Counted from the stretch's first letter, positions 26,635 to 36,000 are shown. The stretch is DNA of 64,000 bases from Arsenicicoccus piscis (GCF_022568835.1 NZ_JAKZHV010000003.1:62001-126000); one strand, 5' to 3'. The notes: a model not told the origin generated them from the letters alone. Made by a program: numbers and translations.

Positions 26635-28011
26635 ATGCCCCTCGCGTTCCGCTTCGCCGCCCGGTCTCACGTAGGCCTGGTGCGCACCTCCAACCAGGAC
26701 TCCGGCTACGCCGGTCCGCACCTGCTCGTGGTCGCCGACGGGATGGGCGGGCACGCGGGCGGTGACATCGCGAGCAGCCTCGCGATCGGCGCGATGGTGC
26801 ACCTCGACGACGACACCGTCGGGTCGCGCGCGCTCGAGGGCCTCGAGGACGCCATCGCCGACGCCAACCTGCGGATCCGCCAGGCCGCCGAGGCCGACCC
26901 GGCGCTCGAAGGCATGGGCACGACGGTCACCGCGCTGCTGCGCACCGACCGGCGCCTCGCGCTCGCGCACATCGGCGACTCCCGCGCCTACCTGCTGCGC
27001 GGCGGCACCATGCAGCACCTCACGACCGACCACACCTTCGTGCAGAGCCTGGTCGACGAAGGCCGGATCACCCCCGACGAGGCCGAGTCGCACCCGCAGC
27101 GGCACATGGTCACCCGCGTCCTCACCGGCCAGCCCAGCGACGAGCCCGACCTCGCCTGGCGCGAGATCCAGCACGGCGACCGCTACCTGCTGTGCTCCGA
27201 CGGCATCAGCGGCTTCGTCGCCCAGGACACCATCGCCGAGGTCCTCGCCGACGTCGACAGCCCCGGCCTCGCCGCCGACCGGCTCATCGACCTCGCCCTG
27301 CGCAGCGGCGGCCCCGACAACGCCACCGCGATCGTCGCCCACGCCGTGCGCCTCGGCGACGGGCCCGACCCCAACGTCGCCCCCCAGGTCGTCGGCGCCG
27401 CCGCAGTCCGTAGACCTCGTGGCGCGGTCCCCGAGCCCCGCACCCCCGCCGAGAAGGCGGCTGCCCTCACCCGCAGCGCCACCGGCCAGGGAGCCGGCGA
27501 CGACGACCTGCAGCTGGCCGAGGAGGGCCCGCCGTCCCTGCTCGGCAAGGTCGGTCGCTGGGTCGGCGCGCTCGCCGTGCTGGCCGTGCTGCTCGCCGGA
27601 CTGGGCTACGCGGGGTGGCAGTGGACCCAGCGCCAGTTCTACGTGGGCGTCGACGGGGCCAACGTCGCGATCTACCGCGGGATCCACCAGACCCTCGGGC
27701 CGGTCGTGCTCAACTCCGTCCTCGAGCCCACCGACGTGCCGATCGCCGACCTGCCCGACTTCTACCGCAGCAAGGTCGACTCCACCGTCACCACCCGCTC
27801 GCTCGGCGACGCTCGCTCGGTCGTCGCCGACCTGCGCACCCAGGCCGACGCGTGCAAGGCCGCCAAGGCCGCCGGGCGCACCTGCGGCACGCCCGCCACC
27901 GCGCCGACCCCGACGCCCACGGCCCCGACCACCAACCCCACGCTGACGCCGACCACGCCCGGCGCCACGCCGCCCGCAGCAACCACCAACCCCACGGGAG
28001 GCACAGCGTGA
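26635..28011 (+). CDS. pstP: PstP: PP2C-family Ser/Thr protein phosphatase
   Basis: A 458-residue membrane phosphatase that removes phosphate from PknB and its substrates. The PP2C domain (residues 1-235) shows RTSNQDSGYAG, VVADGMGGHAGGD, AHIGDSRAYLLR, LLCSDGISGFV and GGPDNATAIV, so the metal-binding aspartates are present. A linker, one membrane helix (VGALAVLAVLLAGLGYAGWQ, about 307-326) and an extracellular part ending in a Thr/Pro-rich tail follow. The stop overlaps the rodA start as GTGA. Confidence 0.97.
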   Translation: MPLAFRFAARSHVGLVRTSNQDSGYAGPHLLVVADGMGGHAGGDIASSLAIGAMVHLDDDTVGSRALEGLEDAIADANLRIRQAAEADPALEGMGTTVTALLRTDRRLALAHIGDSRAYLLRGGTMQHLTTDHTFVQSLVDEGRITPDEAESHPQRHMVTRVLTGQPSDEPDLAWREIQHGDRYLLCSDGISGFVAQDTIAEVLADVDSPGLAADRLIDLALRSGGPDNATAIVAHAVRLGDGPDPNVAPQVVGAAAVRRPRGAVPEPRTPAEKAAALTRSATGQGAGDDDLQLAEEGPPSLLGKVGRWVGALAVLAVLLAGLGYAGWQWTQRQFYVGVDGANVAIYRGIHQTLGPVVLNSVLEPTDVPIADLPDFYRSKVDSTVTTRSLGDARSVVADLRTQADACKAAKAAGRTCGTPATAPTPTPTAPTTNPTLTPTTPGATPPAATTNPTGGTA

Positions 28012-29378
28012 CGACCGTGTCGAGCTACCGTCCGAACACCGGGCGCACCGTCGAGCTGCTGCTGCTCGTCCTCGTGACCGGCATCATCATGCTGGCCTAC
28101 GCCAACGTCGGGCTCGCCCAGACGGGGGCGCTGCCGACCGACATGGTGACCTACGCGGCGGGGCTGCTCGGGATCGGTCTGGCGTTCCACATCGCGCTGC
28201 GCTGGCGGGCGAAGTACGCCGACCCGCTGCTGCTGCCCATCGCGCTGCTGCTCAACGGCCTCGGCCTGGTGATGATCCACCGGATCGACTTCGAGAACAC
28301 CTACGAAGGCGTCCAGGCCCCCCGCCAGCTGGTGTGGTCGGCCCTGTCGGTCGTCTTCGCGATCGTCGTGCTGGTCGTGCTGCGCGACCACCGCCGGCTG
28401 CGGCGCTACACCTACACCTTCATGGTCGGCGGTGTGGTGCTCCTGCTGCTGCCCCTGCTGCCGTTCATCGGCGACCCGCACTACGGCTCGCGGATCTGGA
28501 TCAAGCTCGGGCCGTTCAGCTTCCAGCCCGGTGAGATCGCCAAGATCCTGCTCGCCGTGTTCTTCGCCGGCTACCTCGTGCAGAAGCGCGACGTGCTCTC
28601 CCTCGTCGGCCGGCGCTTCCTCGGCTTCCCGCTGCCGCGGATGCGCGACCTCGGGCCGATCCTCGTGGCCTGGGCGTTCAGCCTCGCCGTCCTCGTCTTC
28701 GAGAAGGACCTCGGCTCCTCGCTGCTGTTCTTCGGCCTGTTCGTCGCGATGCTCTACGTCGCCACCGAGCGGGTCTCCTGGATCGCCATCGGCCTGCTGA
28801 TGTTCGTCGGCGGCGCGTACGTCGCCTGGCTGCTCTTCCCCCACCTGCAGCAGCGCGTGCAGCTGTGGCTCGACCCGTTCGCCACGGGCATCAACCAGGT
28901 CAGCATGGGGCTGATGGGCATGGCGTCCGGCGGCCTGTTCGGCACCGGGCTGGGCTCTGGCCACCCCGAGATCACGCCGTTCGCGAAGTCCGACTACATC
29001 GTCGCCAGCCTCGCCGAGGAGCTCGGCCTGTTCGGCCTGTTCGCAATCCTGCTGATGTTCGTGCTGATCGTAGAGCGGGGGCTGCGGACCGCGATCGGCG
29101 TCCGGGACGGCTTCGGCAAGCTGCTCGCCGCGGGCCTCGCGTTCTCGGTGGCGCTGCAGGTCTTCGTCGTCGCCGGCGGCATCACCCGAGTCATCCCGCT
29201 CACCGGTCTGACCACGCCGTTCATGTCCGCCGGTGGGTCCAGCCTGATCGCCAACTGGACCGTCATCGCGCTGCTGCTGCGCATCTCCGACCAGGCCCGC
29301 CGCCCGCTCGCCGAGGTCGACGAGGAGGAGCAGGCCGCCGCCGGCGCGGCCGCCACCCAGGTGGTGAAGCTGCGATGA
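28008..29378 (+). CDS. rodA: RodA/FtsW-family peptidoglycan glycosyltransferase
   Basis: A 456-residue SEDS protein with about 10-12 membrane helices that polymerises lipid II, working with the transpeptidase encoded next. SEDS features include LGPFSFQPGEIAKILLAVF, FEKDLGSSLLFFGLF and the C-terminal GGITRVIPLTGLTTPFMSAG. The start is GTG 28008, which overlaps the pstP stop by 4 bp; the frame is open further upstream inside pstP, but that part is a shadow. The stop overlaps the pbpA start as ATGA. Confidence 0.95.
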   Translation: MTTVSSYRPNTGRTVELLLLVLVTGIIMLAYANVGLAQTGALPTDMVTYAAGLLGIGLAFHIALRWRAKYADPLLLPIALLLNGLGLVMIHRIDFENTYEGVQAPRQLVWSALSVVFAIVVLVVLRDHRRLRRYTYTFMVGGVVLLLLPLLPFIGDPHYGSRIWIKLGPFSFQPGEIAKILLAVFFAGYLVQKRDVLSLVGRRFLGFPLPRMRDLGPILVAWAFSLAVLVFEKDLGSSLLFFGLFVAMLYVATERVSWIAIGLLMFVGGAYVAWLLFPHLQQRVQLWLDPFATGINQVSMGLMGMASGGLFGTGLGSGHPEITPFAKSDYIVASLAEELGLFGLFAILLMFVLIVERGLRTAIGVRDGFGKLLAAGLAFSVALQVFVVAGGITRVIPLTGLTTPFMSAGGSSLIANWTVIALLLRISDQARRPLAEVDEEEQAAAGAAATQVVKLR

Positions 29379-30844
29379 ACAGCCCCATCCGTCGCCTCGG
29401 CCTGGTCGCCGCGCTGCTGTTCTTCAGCGTGTTCGCGTCGTCGACCTACATCATGTTCTTCCAGGCCAAGGAGCTCTACAACCACCAGGGCAACCGGCGC
29501 ACGCTGCTCGCGTCCTACGACCGCGAGCGCGGCCAGATCCTCGTCGGTGGGGACGCGGTAGCCCGGTCCACGGCCACCAAGGACGACCTCAAGTGGGAGC
29601 GCACGTATCCCCAGGGCGAGCTCTACGCACCGCTGACGGGGTACTTCTCGTTCATCTACGGCGCCGGTGGGGGTCTGGAGTCCGCCGACGACGACCTGCT
29701 GTCGGGCACCTCGGACAAATTGTTCTACCGCAGGATCAGCGAGCTGATCAGCGGCCGGCAGCCCGCGGGCGCGAGCCTGGACCTGACCATCAACCCGGAC
29801 GCGCAGAAGGCCGCCTACGACGCCCTCGGCGACCAGAAGGGCGCGGTCGTCGCGCTCGACCCGCGCACCGGCGCGATCCTCGCGATGGTGAGCAAGCCGA
29901 GCTACGACCCCAACACGCTGACCAGCCACAACCTCAACTCGGTCACCGCCGCCTGGAAGCAGCTCAACGCCGACGCCAACAAGCCGATGGTCAACCGCGC
30001 GATCGCGGGGAACCTGTATCCCCCCGGCTCCGTCTTCAAGATCGTGACCTCCGCCGCCGCCCTGGAGTCGGGCAAGTACACCGCCGACGGGCTCGTGGAC
30101 GCACCCCGTGAGCTGCCGCTCCCGCTGTCGAGCAAGGCGCTCACCAACTGGCAGAACGGCGCCTGCGTCTCCGGCAAGACCCGGATCACGCTCACCCAGG
30201 CGCTCGAGACGTCGTGCAACTCGGCGTTCGGCGGCATCGGCATCGCGCTTGGCGGAGACGCGCTGAAGAGCCAGGCCGAGAAGTTCGGCTTCGGCGACAC
30301 GCTGCGGATCCCGATGCGCGCCACCGCGTCCTCGGTGCCCGCCGGCATGGACAAGGCGCAGTCGGCGCAGGCCGCGATCGGTCAGTACGACGTGCGCGTC
30401 ACCCCGCTGCAGGTGGCGATGACCAGCGCCGCGATCGCCAACAACGGCATCGTGATGCGGCCCTACCTGGTCAGCCGGGTCCTCGACGACTCGCTCGGCG
30501 TGCTCGACCAGACCCAGCCCGAGCAGCTGTCGAAGGCCACCTCGTCCGAGACCGCGAGCACCGTCGCGCGGATGATGCAGTCCGTCGTCGAGAACGGCAC
30601 CGGCTCCAACGCGCGGATTTCCGGGGTCGCCGTCGCCGGCAAGACCGGCACCGCCCAGCAGGGCAACGGCCGGCCGCCGCACGCCTGGTTCACCGCGTTC
30701 GCGCCCGTCGGGGCGAGCGCCGACCAGAAGCAGGTCGCCGTCGCGGTCGTCGTCGAGGACGGCGGCTCCGCAGGTCAGGAGGCTGGCGGCAACAAGACCG
30801 CGGCGCCCATCGCGCGCAAGGTGATCCAGGCGGTGCTGGGCTGA
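29375..30844 (+). CDS. pbpA: PbpA: class B penicillin-binding protein
   Basis: A 489-residue monofunctional transpeptidase. It has an N-terminal membrane anchor (LVAALLFFSVFASSTYIMFF) and a short dimerisation region. The transpeptidase domain carries the active-site SxxK in PPGSVFKIVTSA, SxN in ETSCNSAFGG and KTG in AGKTGTAQQG. It cross-links peptidoglycan outside the membrane and pairs with the RodA-family enzyme encoded just before it. Start ATG 29375 overlaps the previous stop by 4 bp, and its own stop overlaps the pknB start. Confidence 0.96.
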   Translation: MNSPIRRLGLVAALLFFSVFASSTYIMFFQAKELYNHQGNRRTLLASYDRERGQILVGGDAVARSTATKDDLKWERTYPQGELYAPLTGYFSFIYGAGGGLESADDDLLSGTSDKLFYRRISELISGRQPAGASLDLTINPDAQKAAYDALGDQKGAVVALDPRTGAILAMVSKPSYDPNTLTSHNLNSVTAAWKQLNADANKPMVNRAIAGNLYPPGSVFKIVTSAAALESGKYTADGLVDAPRELPLPLSSKALTNWQNGACVSGKTRITLTQALETSCNSAFGGIGIALGGDALKSQAEKFGFGDTLRIPMRATASSVPAGMDKAQSAQAAIGQYDVRVTPLQVAMTSAAIANNGIVMRPYLVSRVLDDSLGVLDQTQPEQLSKATSSETASTVARMMQSVVENGTGSNARISGVAVAGKTGTAQQGNGRPPHAWFTAFAPVGASADQKQVAVAVVVEDGGSAGQEAGGNKTAAPIARKVIQAVLG

Positions 30845-32970
30845 TGGGCCGGCTGATGGGTGGCCGGTACGAGATCGGCGAGGAGATCGGGCGGGGCGGC
30901 ATGGCCCGCGTCCACCGCGGCTACGACAACCGGCTCGGGCGGCCGGTCGCCATCAAGGTGCTGCACTCGACCCGGGTCGGCGACCGCACCTTCCAGAGCC
31001 GATTCCGTAGAGAGGCCACGGCGGCTGCGTCGCTCACGCACCCCAACATCGTGGCCGTCTTCGACAGCGGCGAGGACATCGTCACCGCCGGGCTGGACCA
31101 CCAGGAGTCCATCCCCTACATCGTCATGGAGCTGATCGAGGGCGACACCCTCAGCCAGCGGCTGCACGACAACGGGCCGTTCGAGATGCACACCGCCGCC
31201 AAGATCGCGGCCTGCGTGCTGTCGGCGCTGGAGTACAGCCACGAGCACGGCGTCGTCCACCGCGACATCAAGCCCGGCAACGTGATGATCACCGACGACG
31301 GCGACGTGAAGGTCATGGACTTCGGCATCGCCCGCGGCGGCGCCGGCGACTCGACCGCCACGATGACCCAGACCCAGGCCGTCGTCGGCACCGCGCAGTA
31401 CCTCTCGCCCGAGCAGGCTCGCGGGCTCGAGGTCGACGGCCGGTCCGACATCTACTCCACCGGCTGTCTGCTGTTCGAGCTGGTCACCGGCCGGCCACCG
31501 TTCGTCGGCGACTCGCCCTTGGCGATCGCCTATCAGCACGTCGGTGAGGACCCGTCGACCCCCTCGACGTTCAACCCCGACGTGCCTGCTGACCTCGACG
31601 CCGTCGTCCTGCACGCGCTGATCAAGGACCGCGAGCGGCGGTATCAGCGGGCCGAGGACATGGCCGACGACCTGACGGCGCTGGTCGACGGCCGGGAGAT
31701 CTCTGCCGCTGCTCGTGGCACCGCGGCTGCTGCTTTCGCGCCGACCGAGACGTTGCCGGTGCGTGGGGGCGTGACGGCTTCGGGAGCCGCTGCTGGGGCT
31801 GCCGGGCTGGTGGGGGCCGGCGTGGGCGGGCCTGGGGCTTCGGGTGGTGTCGCGTCCGGTGGCGCTGCCGATGGTGGCGCTGCAGGGCGTGGCGGTGCGG
31901 GTGGCGCATCGGGCGGGCCTTCTGCCGGAGCCACGGCTGGTGGTTCGGGCGCTGCGGGAGCTGTCGCCGCGGGAGGCGACGCGGGCCGCTCCGGTGGGGG
32001 TGGGTCTACGGGATCGCGGGGGACGACGACGCTGGAGGACGGGCCGGGGCGCGACGGCCACCACACGTCGAGCCTGCCGCCCGTCGGGGAGCGGGCGCGC
32101 GGGAGCCGGTGGTTCCGGGGCTTCGTGGTGCTGGCGATGCTGGTGCTGCTGGGGCTGGTGGGGTGGGGGACCTACAAGCTGACGCTGCCGCCGCCGCAGT
32201 CGACCGTGCCGCAGCTCGTCGGGATGAACGAAGCCACCGCGCGGGCCGCACTGGACTCGGCGCACCTGCAGGGTGACTTCCACAGCCAGAACAACGACAA
32301 GCCGGCCGGGACGGTGTTCGGGCAGTTCCCGCAGGCAGGGACGCTGCAGGACCGCGACACGTCGGTGACCGTGCAGGTGTCGCTCGGGCCGACGTCGGTG
32401 AAGGTGCCGCAGCTGGCGCGCTTCAGCCTGCTGACCGCCCAGGGCAAGCTGCGCAGCGGCTCGCTGGTGCCGGGCGACGTGCTGAACGTCGACACGACCG
32501 ACGTGCCCAAGGGCAACGTCGTGCGCACCGACCCCGCCGCCGGCACGACGGTCGACGTGAACACGCGGGTCAACCTCTACGTCTCGACCGGCAAGGTGAA
32601 GGTGCCCGACCTGACCGGCCAGCAGAGCCGCGACGTCCAGGACCAGCTGACCGCGCTCGGGCTGGTGCCGGAGGTGACGTACGTGTACTCGTCGCAGCCG
32701 CGCGGCACGGTGCTCTCGATGGACCCGGTCAATGTCGCCGTCGACCCGGGCAGCAAGGTGACCCTGACGGTGGTGGCGCGGCGGCCCACACCGACCGCCA
32801 CGTCGACCACTCCGCCGTCCACGACGACGCCGCAGTCGCCCAACACCAGCAGCCCGAGCCCGTCGACGCCGGCGCCCTCGGCTCCGCCGACCACCCCTGC
32901 CCCCGCGCCCAGCACGCCCGCCCCCGTTGCGCCGTCCACGCCTGCGCCCGCCACGCCAGCCGGGCCCTGA
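30844..32970 (+). CDS. pknB: PknB-type Ser/Thr protein kinase with PASTA domains
   Basis: A 708-residue sensor kinase. The kinase domain (about 8-275) has IGRGGMARV, AIKVL (catalytic Lys near 38), HRDIKPGNV and MDFGIARGG. A long juxtamembrane linker is extremely rich in Gly, Ala and Ser (about 300-400). After one membrane helix (GFVVLAMLVLLGLVGWGTY) come three PASTA repeats beginning VPQLVGMNEATARAAL, VPQLARFSLLTAQGKL and VPDLTGQQSRDVQDQL, then a Thr/Pro/Ser-rich tail. PASTA domains sense peptidoglycan fragments. Start ATG 30844 overlaps the pbpA stop (TGATG). Three PASTA repeats is one fewer than mycobacterial PknB. Confidence 0.96.
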   Translation: MGRLMGGRYEIGEEIGRGGMARVHRGYDNRLGRPVAIKVLHSTRVGDRTFQSRFRREATAAASLTHPNIVAVFDSGEDIVTAGLDHQESIPYIVMELIEGDTLSQRLHDNGPFEMHTAAKIAACVLSALEYSHEHGVVHRDIKPGNVMITDDGDVKVMDFGIARGGAGDSTATMTQTQAVVGTAQYLSPEQARGLEVDGRSDIYSTGCLLFELVTGRPPFVGDSPLAIAYQHVGEDPSTPSTFNPDVPADLDAVVLHALIKDRERRYQRAEDMADDLTALVDGREISAAARGTAAAAFAPTETLPVRGGVTASGAAAGAAGLVGAGVGGPGASGGVASGGAADGGAAGRGGAGGASGGPSAGATAGGSGAAGAVAAGGDAGRSGGGGSTGSRGTTTLEDGPGRDGHHTSSLPPVGERARGSRWFRGFVVLAMLVLLGLVGWGTYKLTLPPPQSTVPQLVGMNEATARAALDSAHLQGDFHSQNNDKPAGTVFGQFPQAGTLQDRDTSVTVQVSLGPTSVKVPQLARFSLLTAQGKLRSGSLVPGDVLNVDTTDVPKGNVVRTDPAAGTTVDVNTRVNLYVSTGKVKVPDLTGQQSRDVQDQLTALGLVPEVTYVYSSQPRGTVLSMDPVNVAVDPGSKVTLTVVARRPTPTATSTTPPSTTTPQSPNTSSPSPSTPAPSAPPTTPAPAPSTPAPVAPSTPAPATPAGP

Positions 32971-33030
32971 CCTGACCTGGGCTGGGTGCCCTGGCCGGCC
33001 CCGACTGTCCACGCCAGGACAGGCCAGCCG

Positions 33031-33708
33031 TCAGTGCGCGGCGACCCGGGCCAGGCCGTCCTGGTCGCGGACGAGCGGCGACAGGCCTTCGCTGCGCTGG
33101 ACGGCGCCCTCGAGGCCGCAGACCTCGAGCCAGTTGGCGAGGATGCGGTGGCCACCGACGGTGAGCACCGACTCGGGGTGGAACTGCACGCCGTAGAGCG
33201 GCTGGTCGCGGTGCTGCGCCGCCATGATCAGCCCCGACTCGGTCCGGCCGGTCGCCACGAGCTCGCTCGGCACGGTGTCGGGCTCGATGGTCAGCGAGTG
33301 GTAGCGGGTCGCCGTGAACGGCGACGGCACCCCGGCCAGCACACCGGTGCCGTCGTGGAAGACCTGCGAGGTCTTGCCGTGCAGCAGCTCGGGCGCTCGC
33401 GACACGGTGGCACCGACGACGACGCCGAGCGCCTGGTGGCCGAGGCACACGCCGAGCATCGGGCGACCCTGCTCGCCGCACGCCCGGATCATCTCGACCG
33501 AGACGCCGGCCTCCTCTGGCGTGCCGGGGCCGGGGCTGATCAGCACACCGTCGTAGCCCTCGGCGTCCGCCACGGTCACCTCGTCGTTGCGCACCACGTC
33601 GCACTCGGCGCCCAGCTGCTCGAGGTAGCCGACGATCGTGAACACGAAGCTGTCGTAGTTGTCCACGACGAGGATGCGCGTCGGGCGCGAGGTGGCTGGG
33701 GAGGTCAT
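33031..33708 (-). CDS. pabA: Aminodeoxychorismate/anthranilate synthase glutamine amidotransferase
   Basis: A 225-residue class I glutamine amidotransferase that supplies ammonia to chorismate for folate (PabA) or tryptophan (TrpG). Motifs: VDNYDSFVFTIVGYL, LISPGPGTPEEAG, nucleophile Cys in LGVCLGHQALG, and the His-x-Glu in YGVQFHPES. No PabB/TrpE partner is adjacent. Its position next to pknB and the sortase cluster is the usual actinobacterial pabA location, which favours the folate assignment; one protein may serve both pathways. It converges with pknB. Confidence 0.9.
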   Translation of the reverse strand: MTSPATSRPTRILVVDNYDSFVFTIVGYLEQLGAECDVVRNDEVTVADAEGYDGVLISPGPGTPEEAGVSVEMIRACGEQGRPMLGVCLGHQALGVVVGATVSRAPELLHGKTSQVFHDGTGVLAGVPSPFTATRYHSLTIEPDTVPSELVATGRTESGLIMAAQHRDQPLYGVQFHPESVLTVGGHRILANWLEVCGLEGAVQRSEGLSPLVRDQDGLARVAAH

Positions 33709-33739
33709 CGAACGACCCCTTTCGAGGCGAGGCGGAGCC

Positions 33740-33922
33740 TCAGCCTACTGAGCGCACCGAGCTGGGCGCCTCGACCGTCTGCTCGTTGAACGGCACGACG
33801 TCGGCCACCCATGGAAACAGCCACTGCACGCACACGGCCAGCACGAGCACCACCAGCACCAGCATGAGCAGCGCACGCACCCACGTCGGGCCAGGCAGGT
33901 GGCGCCACAAGGCGGCATACAT
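33740..33922 (-). CDS. Small conserved membrane protein next to sortase
   Basis: A 60-residue protein with a single hydrophobic helix (VRALLMLVLVVLVLAVCVQW) followed by FPWVADVVPFNEQTV. Its start overlaps the sortase stop by one base (TGATG), so it is translated with sortase. Small proteins like it are found at this position in related actinobacteria. Function unknown; a partner of the sortase is only a guess. Confidence 0.8.
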   Translation of the reverse strand: MYAALWRHLPGPTWVRALLMLVLVVLVLAVCVQWLFPWVADVVPFNEQTVEAPSSVRSVG

Positions 33923-34674
33923 CAGCGGCCCGCCTTGGTGGTCGGGGTCGTGGTCGGGGCGGTGGTCGCCTTGCCGGACGCTGTCGGACCGGCCGGCAGC
34001 CCGAGCTGACGGGCGAGGTCGGCGGGCAGCCCCTGCGAGCGCGGATACGTGTGCGCCAGGGTGCCGTGGACGATCATCCGGTAGGTCGAGGCGTACTTGG
34101 GGTGGCAGGCCGTGAGGGTGATGGAAGCCTTCGTCGGCGCGACGCCGGGCTGCTCGGGAGTCGGCTCGAGGGCTACGAAATGGTCTGGGCTGGTGATGTA
34201 GGACGGGCCCAGCCGATACACCGCGTAACCGGCCACCGTCTCGACGACGGCGAGGTCGCCGGCGCGCAGCTCCTCCATCATCCGGAACGGCCCGCCGTAG
34301 GTCATCCGGTGGCCCGCGACCGCGAAGTTGCCGATCTCGCCGGGGAGCGCCGTCCCGCGGTAGTGCCCGACCCCCTGGGTGAGCGTGCGCTTGTCCGTGC
34401 CCTCGTAGACCGGGGTGGCGTAGCCCGTGCCGAGCCGCGGCAGGCGCAGGACGGCGAACGCCTCACCCGGCTTCGGCGTGGGGATGCGCGCGAGCGGCTG
34501 ATCGGCGGGCTGGTCGGCGAAGGTGCGCTCGAGCCCGGTCACCGCCTCGCGCTGGGACGCGTTGGCCGCGACGTCGGTCCACCAGAGCTGCCACGCCACG
34601 AAGGCGAGCACCAAGGCACCGAGGGTGAGCAGCAGCTCACCGAAGACGCCGACCAGGCGACTGAGTGGGGTCAC
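33922..34674 (-). CDS. Class E sortase
   Basis: A 250-residue membrane-anchored transpeptidase with an N-terminal helix (LLLTLGALVLAFVAWQLWW). The catalytic His is in AVAGHRMTYGGPF, the Cys in ITLTACHPKYAS and the Arg in TYRMIVHG. Class E sortases attach secreted proteins bearing LAxTG-type signals to the cell wall. The start is GTG 34674, overlapping the DUF881 stop by 4 bp. A Thr/Pro tail (TTAPTTTPTTK) ends the protein. Confidence 0.93.
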   Translation of the reverse strand: MTPLSRLVGVFGELLLTLGALVLAFVAWQLWWTDVAANASQREAVTGLERTFADQPADQPLARIPTPKPGEAFAVLRLPRLGTGYATPVYEGTDKRTLTQGVGHYRGTALPGEIGNFAVAGHRMTYGGPFRMMEELRAGDLAVVETVAGYAVYRLGPSYITSPDHFVALEPTPEQPGVAPTKASITLTACHPKYASTYRMIVHGTLAHTYPRSQGLPADLARQLGLPAGPTASGKATTAPTTTPTTKAGR

Positions 34675-35450
34675 TTCACCACTGTGGCATGACGGAGCGT
34701 GATCGACCCGGCGTACGCGGGGAACGTCGTCTGCGTCGCCTGCGCCACATCGAGGCCGAGCCCGACGGCGGCGACGTACTCACGGAAGACCGCGACCTGC
34801 GAGTCCGCGTCGAGGGCCGCCTGCAGCTTGGTCGGGTCGCCCATCGCGGTGATCGTGAACGGCGGCGAGTAGACCCGTCCCTGCAGGTAGAGCGTGTTGC
34901 CGACGCAGCGCACCGCGCTGGTGGAGATGACCCGCTGGTCCTGGATCATCATCGCCTCGGCACCCCCGGCCCACAACGCGTTGACGAAGGCCTGCACGTC
35001 CTGCTGGTGGATCACCAGGTCGTTGGCCGTGTAGGCGCCGTTGAACGAGCTGACCGGGCGATCGGAGTCGCGCAGCGTGACTTTCACGGCGGGGCCCTGG
35101 ACCGCCTCGAGGCCGGCCGCCGGAGCCATGGCGTCGATCTTCGTCTGCAAGGCCTGGACCTGCGCACGGGCCGGACCCTGCTGCGGCGTGAGGGTGGCTA
35201 CCTCGTTCTGCAGGCGCGTGAGCGCTGCCTCCCGCTCGGACAGGGTGCGCTCCTGCTCGCGCACCAGGCCGACGAGGTCGCCGCCGCTCGAGCGGATGTT
35301 GCGGCCCTGGGCCACGTTGGCGCTGGTCGCGAAGATCAGCCCCGCAAGCACGAAGGTCAGCGGCACCAGCACGTGCCACAGGGTCGGCCGGCCACCGAAG
35401 AGCAGGCGCATCCAGCGCGGACTCTCCTTGGGGGCGTCCTGGTCAACCAC
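34671..35450 (-). CDS. DUF881 family membrane protein
   Basis: A protein of about 259 residues starting at GTG 35450; the open frame upstream lies antisense to crgA and is not coding. It has an N-terminal membrane helix (LVPLTFVLAGLIFATSANVA), a coiled-coil segment (REQERTLSEREAALTRLQNE) and the DUF881 domain (GPAVKVTLRDSDRP, DVQAFVNALWAGGAEAMMIQ, VGNTLYLQGRVYSPPF). DUF881 genes sit beside sortase E and crgA in many actinobacteria and are thought to act in envelope or division. Divergent from crgA. Confidence 0.9.
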   Translation of the reverse strand: MVDQDAPKESPRWMRLLFGGRPTLWHVLVPLTFVLAGLIFATSANVAQGRNIRSSGGDLVGLVREQERTLSEREAALTRLQNEVATLTPQQGPARAQVQALQTKIDAMAPAAGLEAVQGPAVKVTLRDSDRPVSSFNGAYTANDLVIHQQDVQAFVNALWAGGAEAMMIQDQRVISTSAVRCVGNTLYLQGRVYSPPFTITAMGDPTKLQAALDADSQVAVFREYVAAVGLGLDVAQATQTTFPAYAGSITLRHATVVK

Positions 35451-35534
35451 GGGGTGTCCGCCTTCTCGAGGGTGCTGGCCTACGCTGGGGTCAACTCGAA
35501 CGTTTCCCCGACAGCGAGCATAGAGGAGTCTCCA

Positions 35535-35786
35535 GTGCCCGAGTCCAAGGGCCGGGCCAAGCCCGCCTACACCCCGCCCGCCAAGACCGGCACGACCAAG
35601 GTCACGCCGAGCCCCAGCTGGTGGGCGCCCACGATGGTCACCCTGATGGTCATCGGGCTGGTGTGGGTCGTCGTCTACTACCTGTCGCAGGCGGCCTACC
35701 CGATCCCGGGCATCACCTGGTGGAACCTCGTCATCGGCTTCGCGGTCATGCTGGCCGGCTTCTTGATGACCACCCGCTGGCGGTAG
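35535..35786 (+). CDS. crgA: CrgA cell division inhibitor/scaffold
   Basis: An 83-residue protein from GTG 35535 behind GAGGAG. A polar N-terminus is followed by two membrane helices (WWAPTMVTLMVIGLVWVVVY and WWNLVIGFAVMLAGFLMTT) joined by a short loop with YPIPGITWW. CrgA is a small divisome protein of actinobacteria that binds FtsZ, FtsQ, FtsI and CwsA. Divergent from the DUF881 gene. Confidence 0.95.
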   Translation: MPESKGRAKPAYTPPAKTGTTKVTPSPSWWAPTMVTLMVIGLVWVVVYYLSQAAYPIPGITWWNLVIGFAVMLAGFLMTTRWR

Positions 35787-35844
35787 GCCTCTCTGGGGTC
35801 GTGGCTGTGGGTGGTCGCGCGGCCGGCTGACGTCCCCCACCCCC

Positions 35845-36000
35845 ACCGCCGAGACGGCAGTTGCCGACCGACACGGCGGTTGCGCACACCTAGACCGCCG
35901 ACACGGCACTTCGCCACCGAGACGGCTGGTACAGCGGACATCCCAGTGCCTCACCGCCATCTCGACGCGCCGGGCGAGCCTAACTGCCGTCTCGGCGCTC
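35845..36000. repeat. Degenerate short repeats (CCGAGACGGC-type)
   Basis: At least five related units occur in about 150 bp: CCGCCGAGACGGCAGTTGC, CCGACCGACACGGCGGTTGC, CCGCCGACACGGCACTTCGC, CACCGAGACGGCTGG, and an inverted copy AACTGCCGTCTCGGCG. Spacing is irregular, without spacer-repeat structure, so this is not a CRISPR. It looks like an extragenic repeat family. Confidence 0.6.

Noticed and set aside
33740-34115. Plus-strand open frames opposite the sortase and small membrane protein genes
   Set aside because: They are antisense shadows caused by high GC; no ribosome-binding site or family pattern, and the minus-strand genes are coupled and conserved.
35845-36000. Possible CRISPR array
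   Set aside because: Units are degenerate, irregularly spaced, one is inverted, and no cas gene is in the window.
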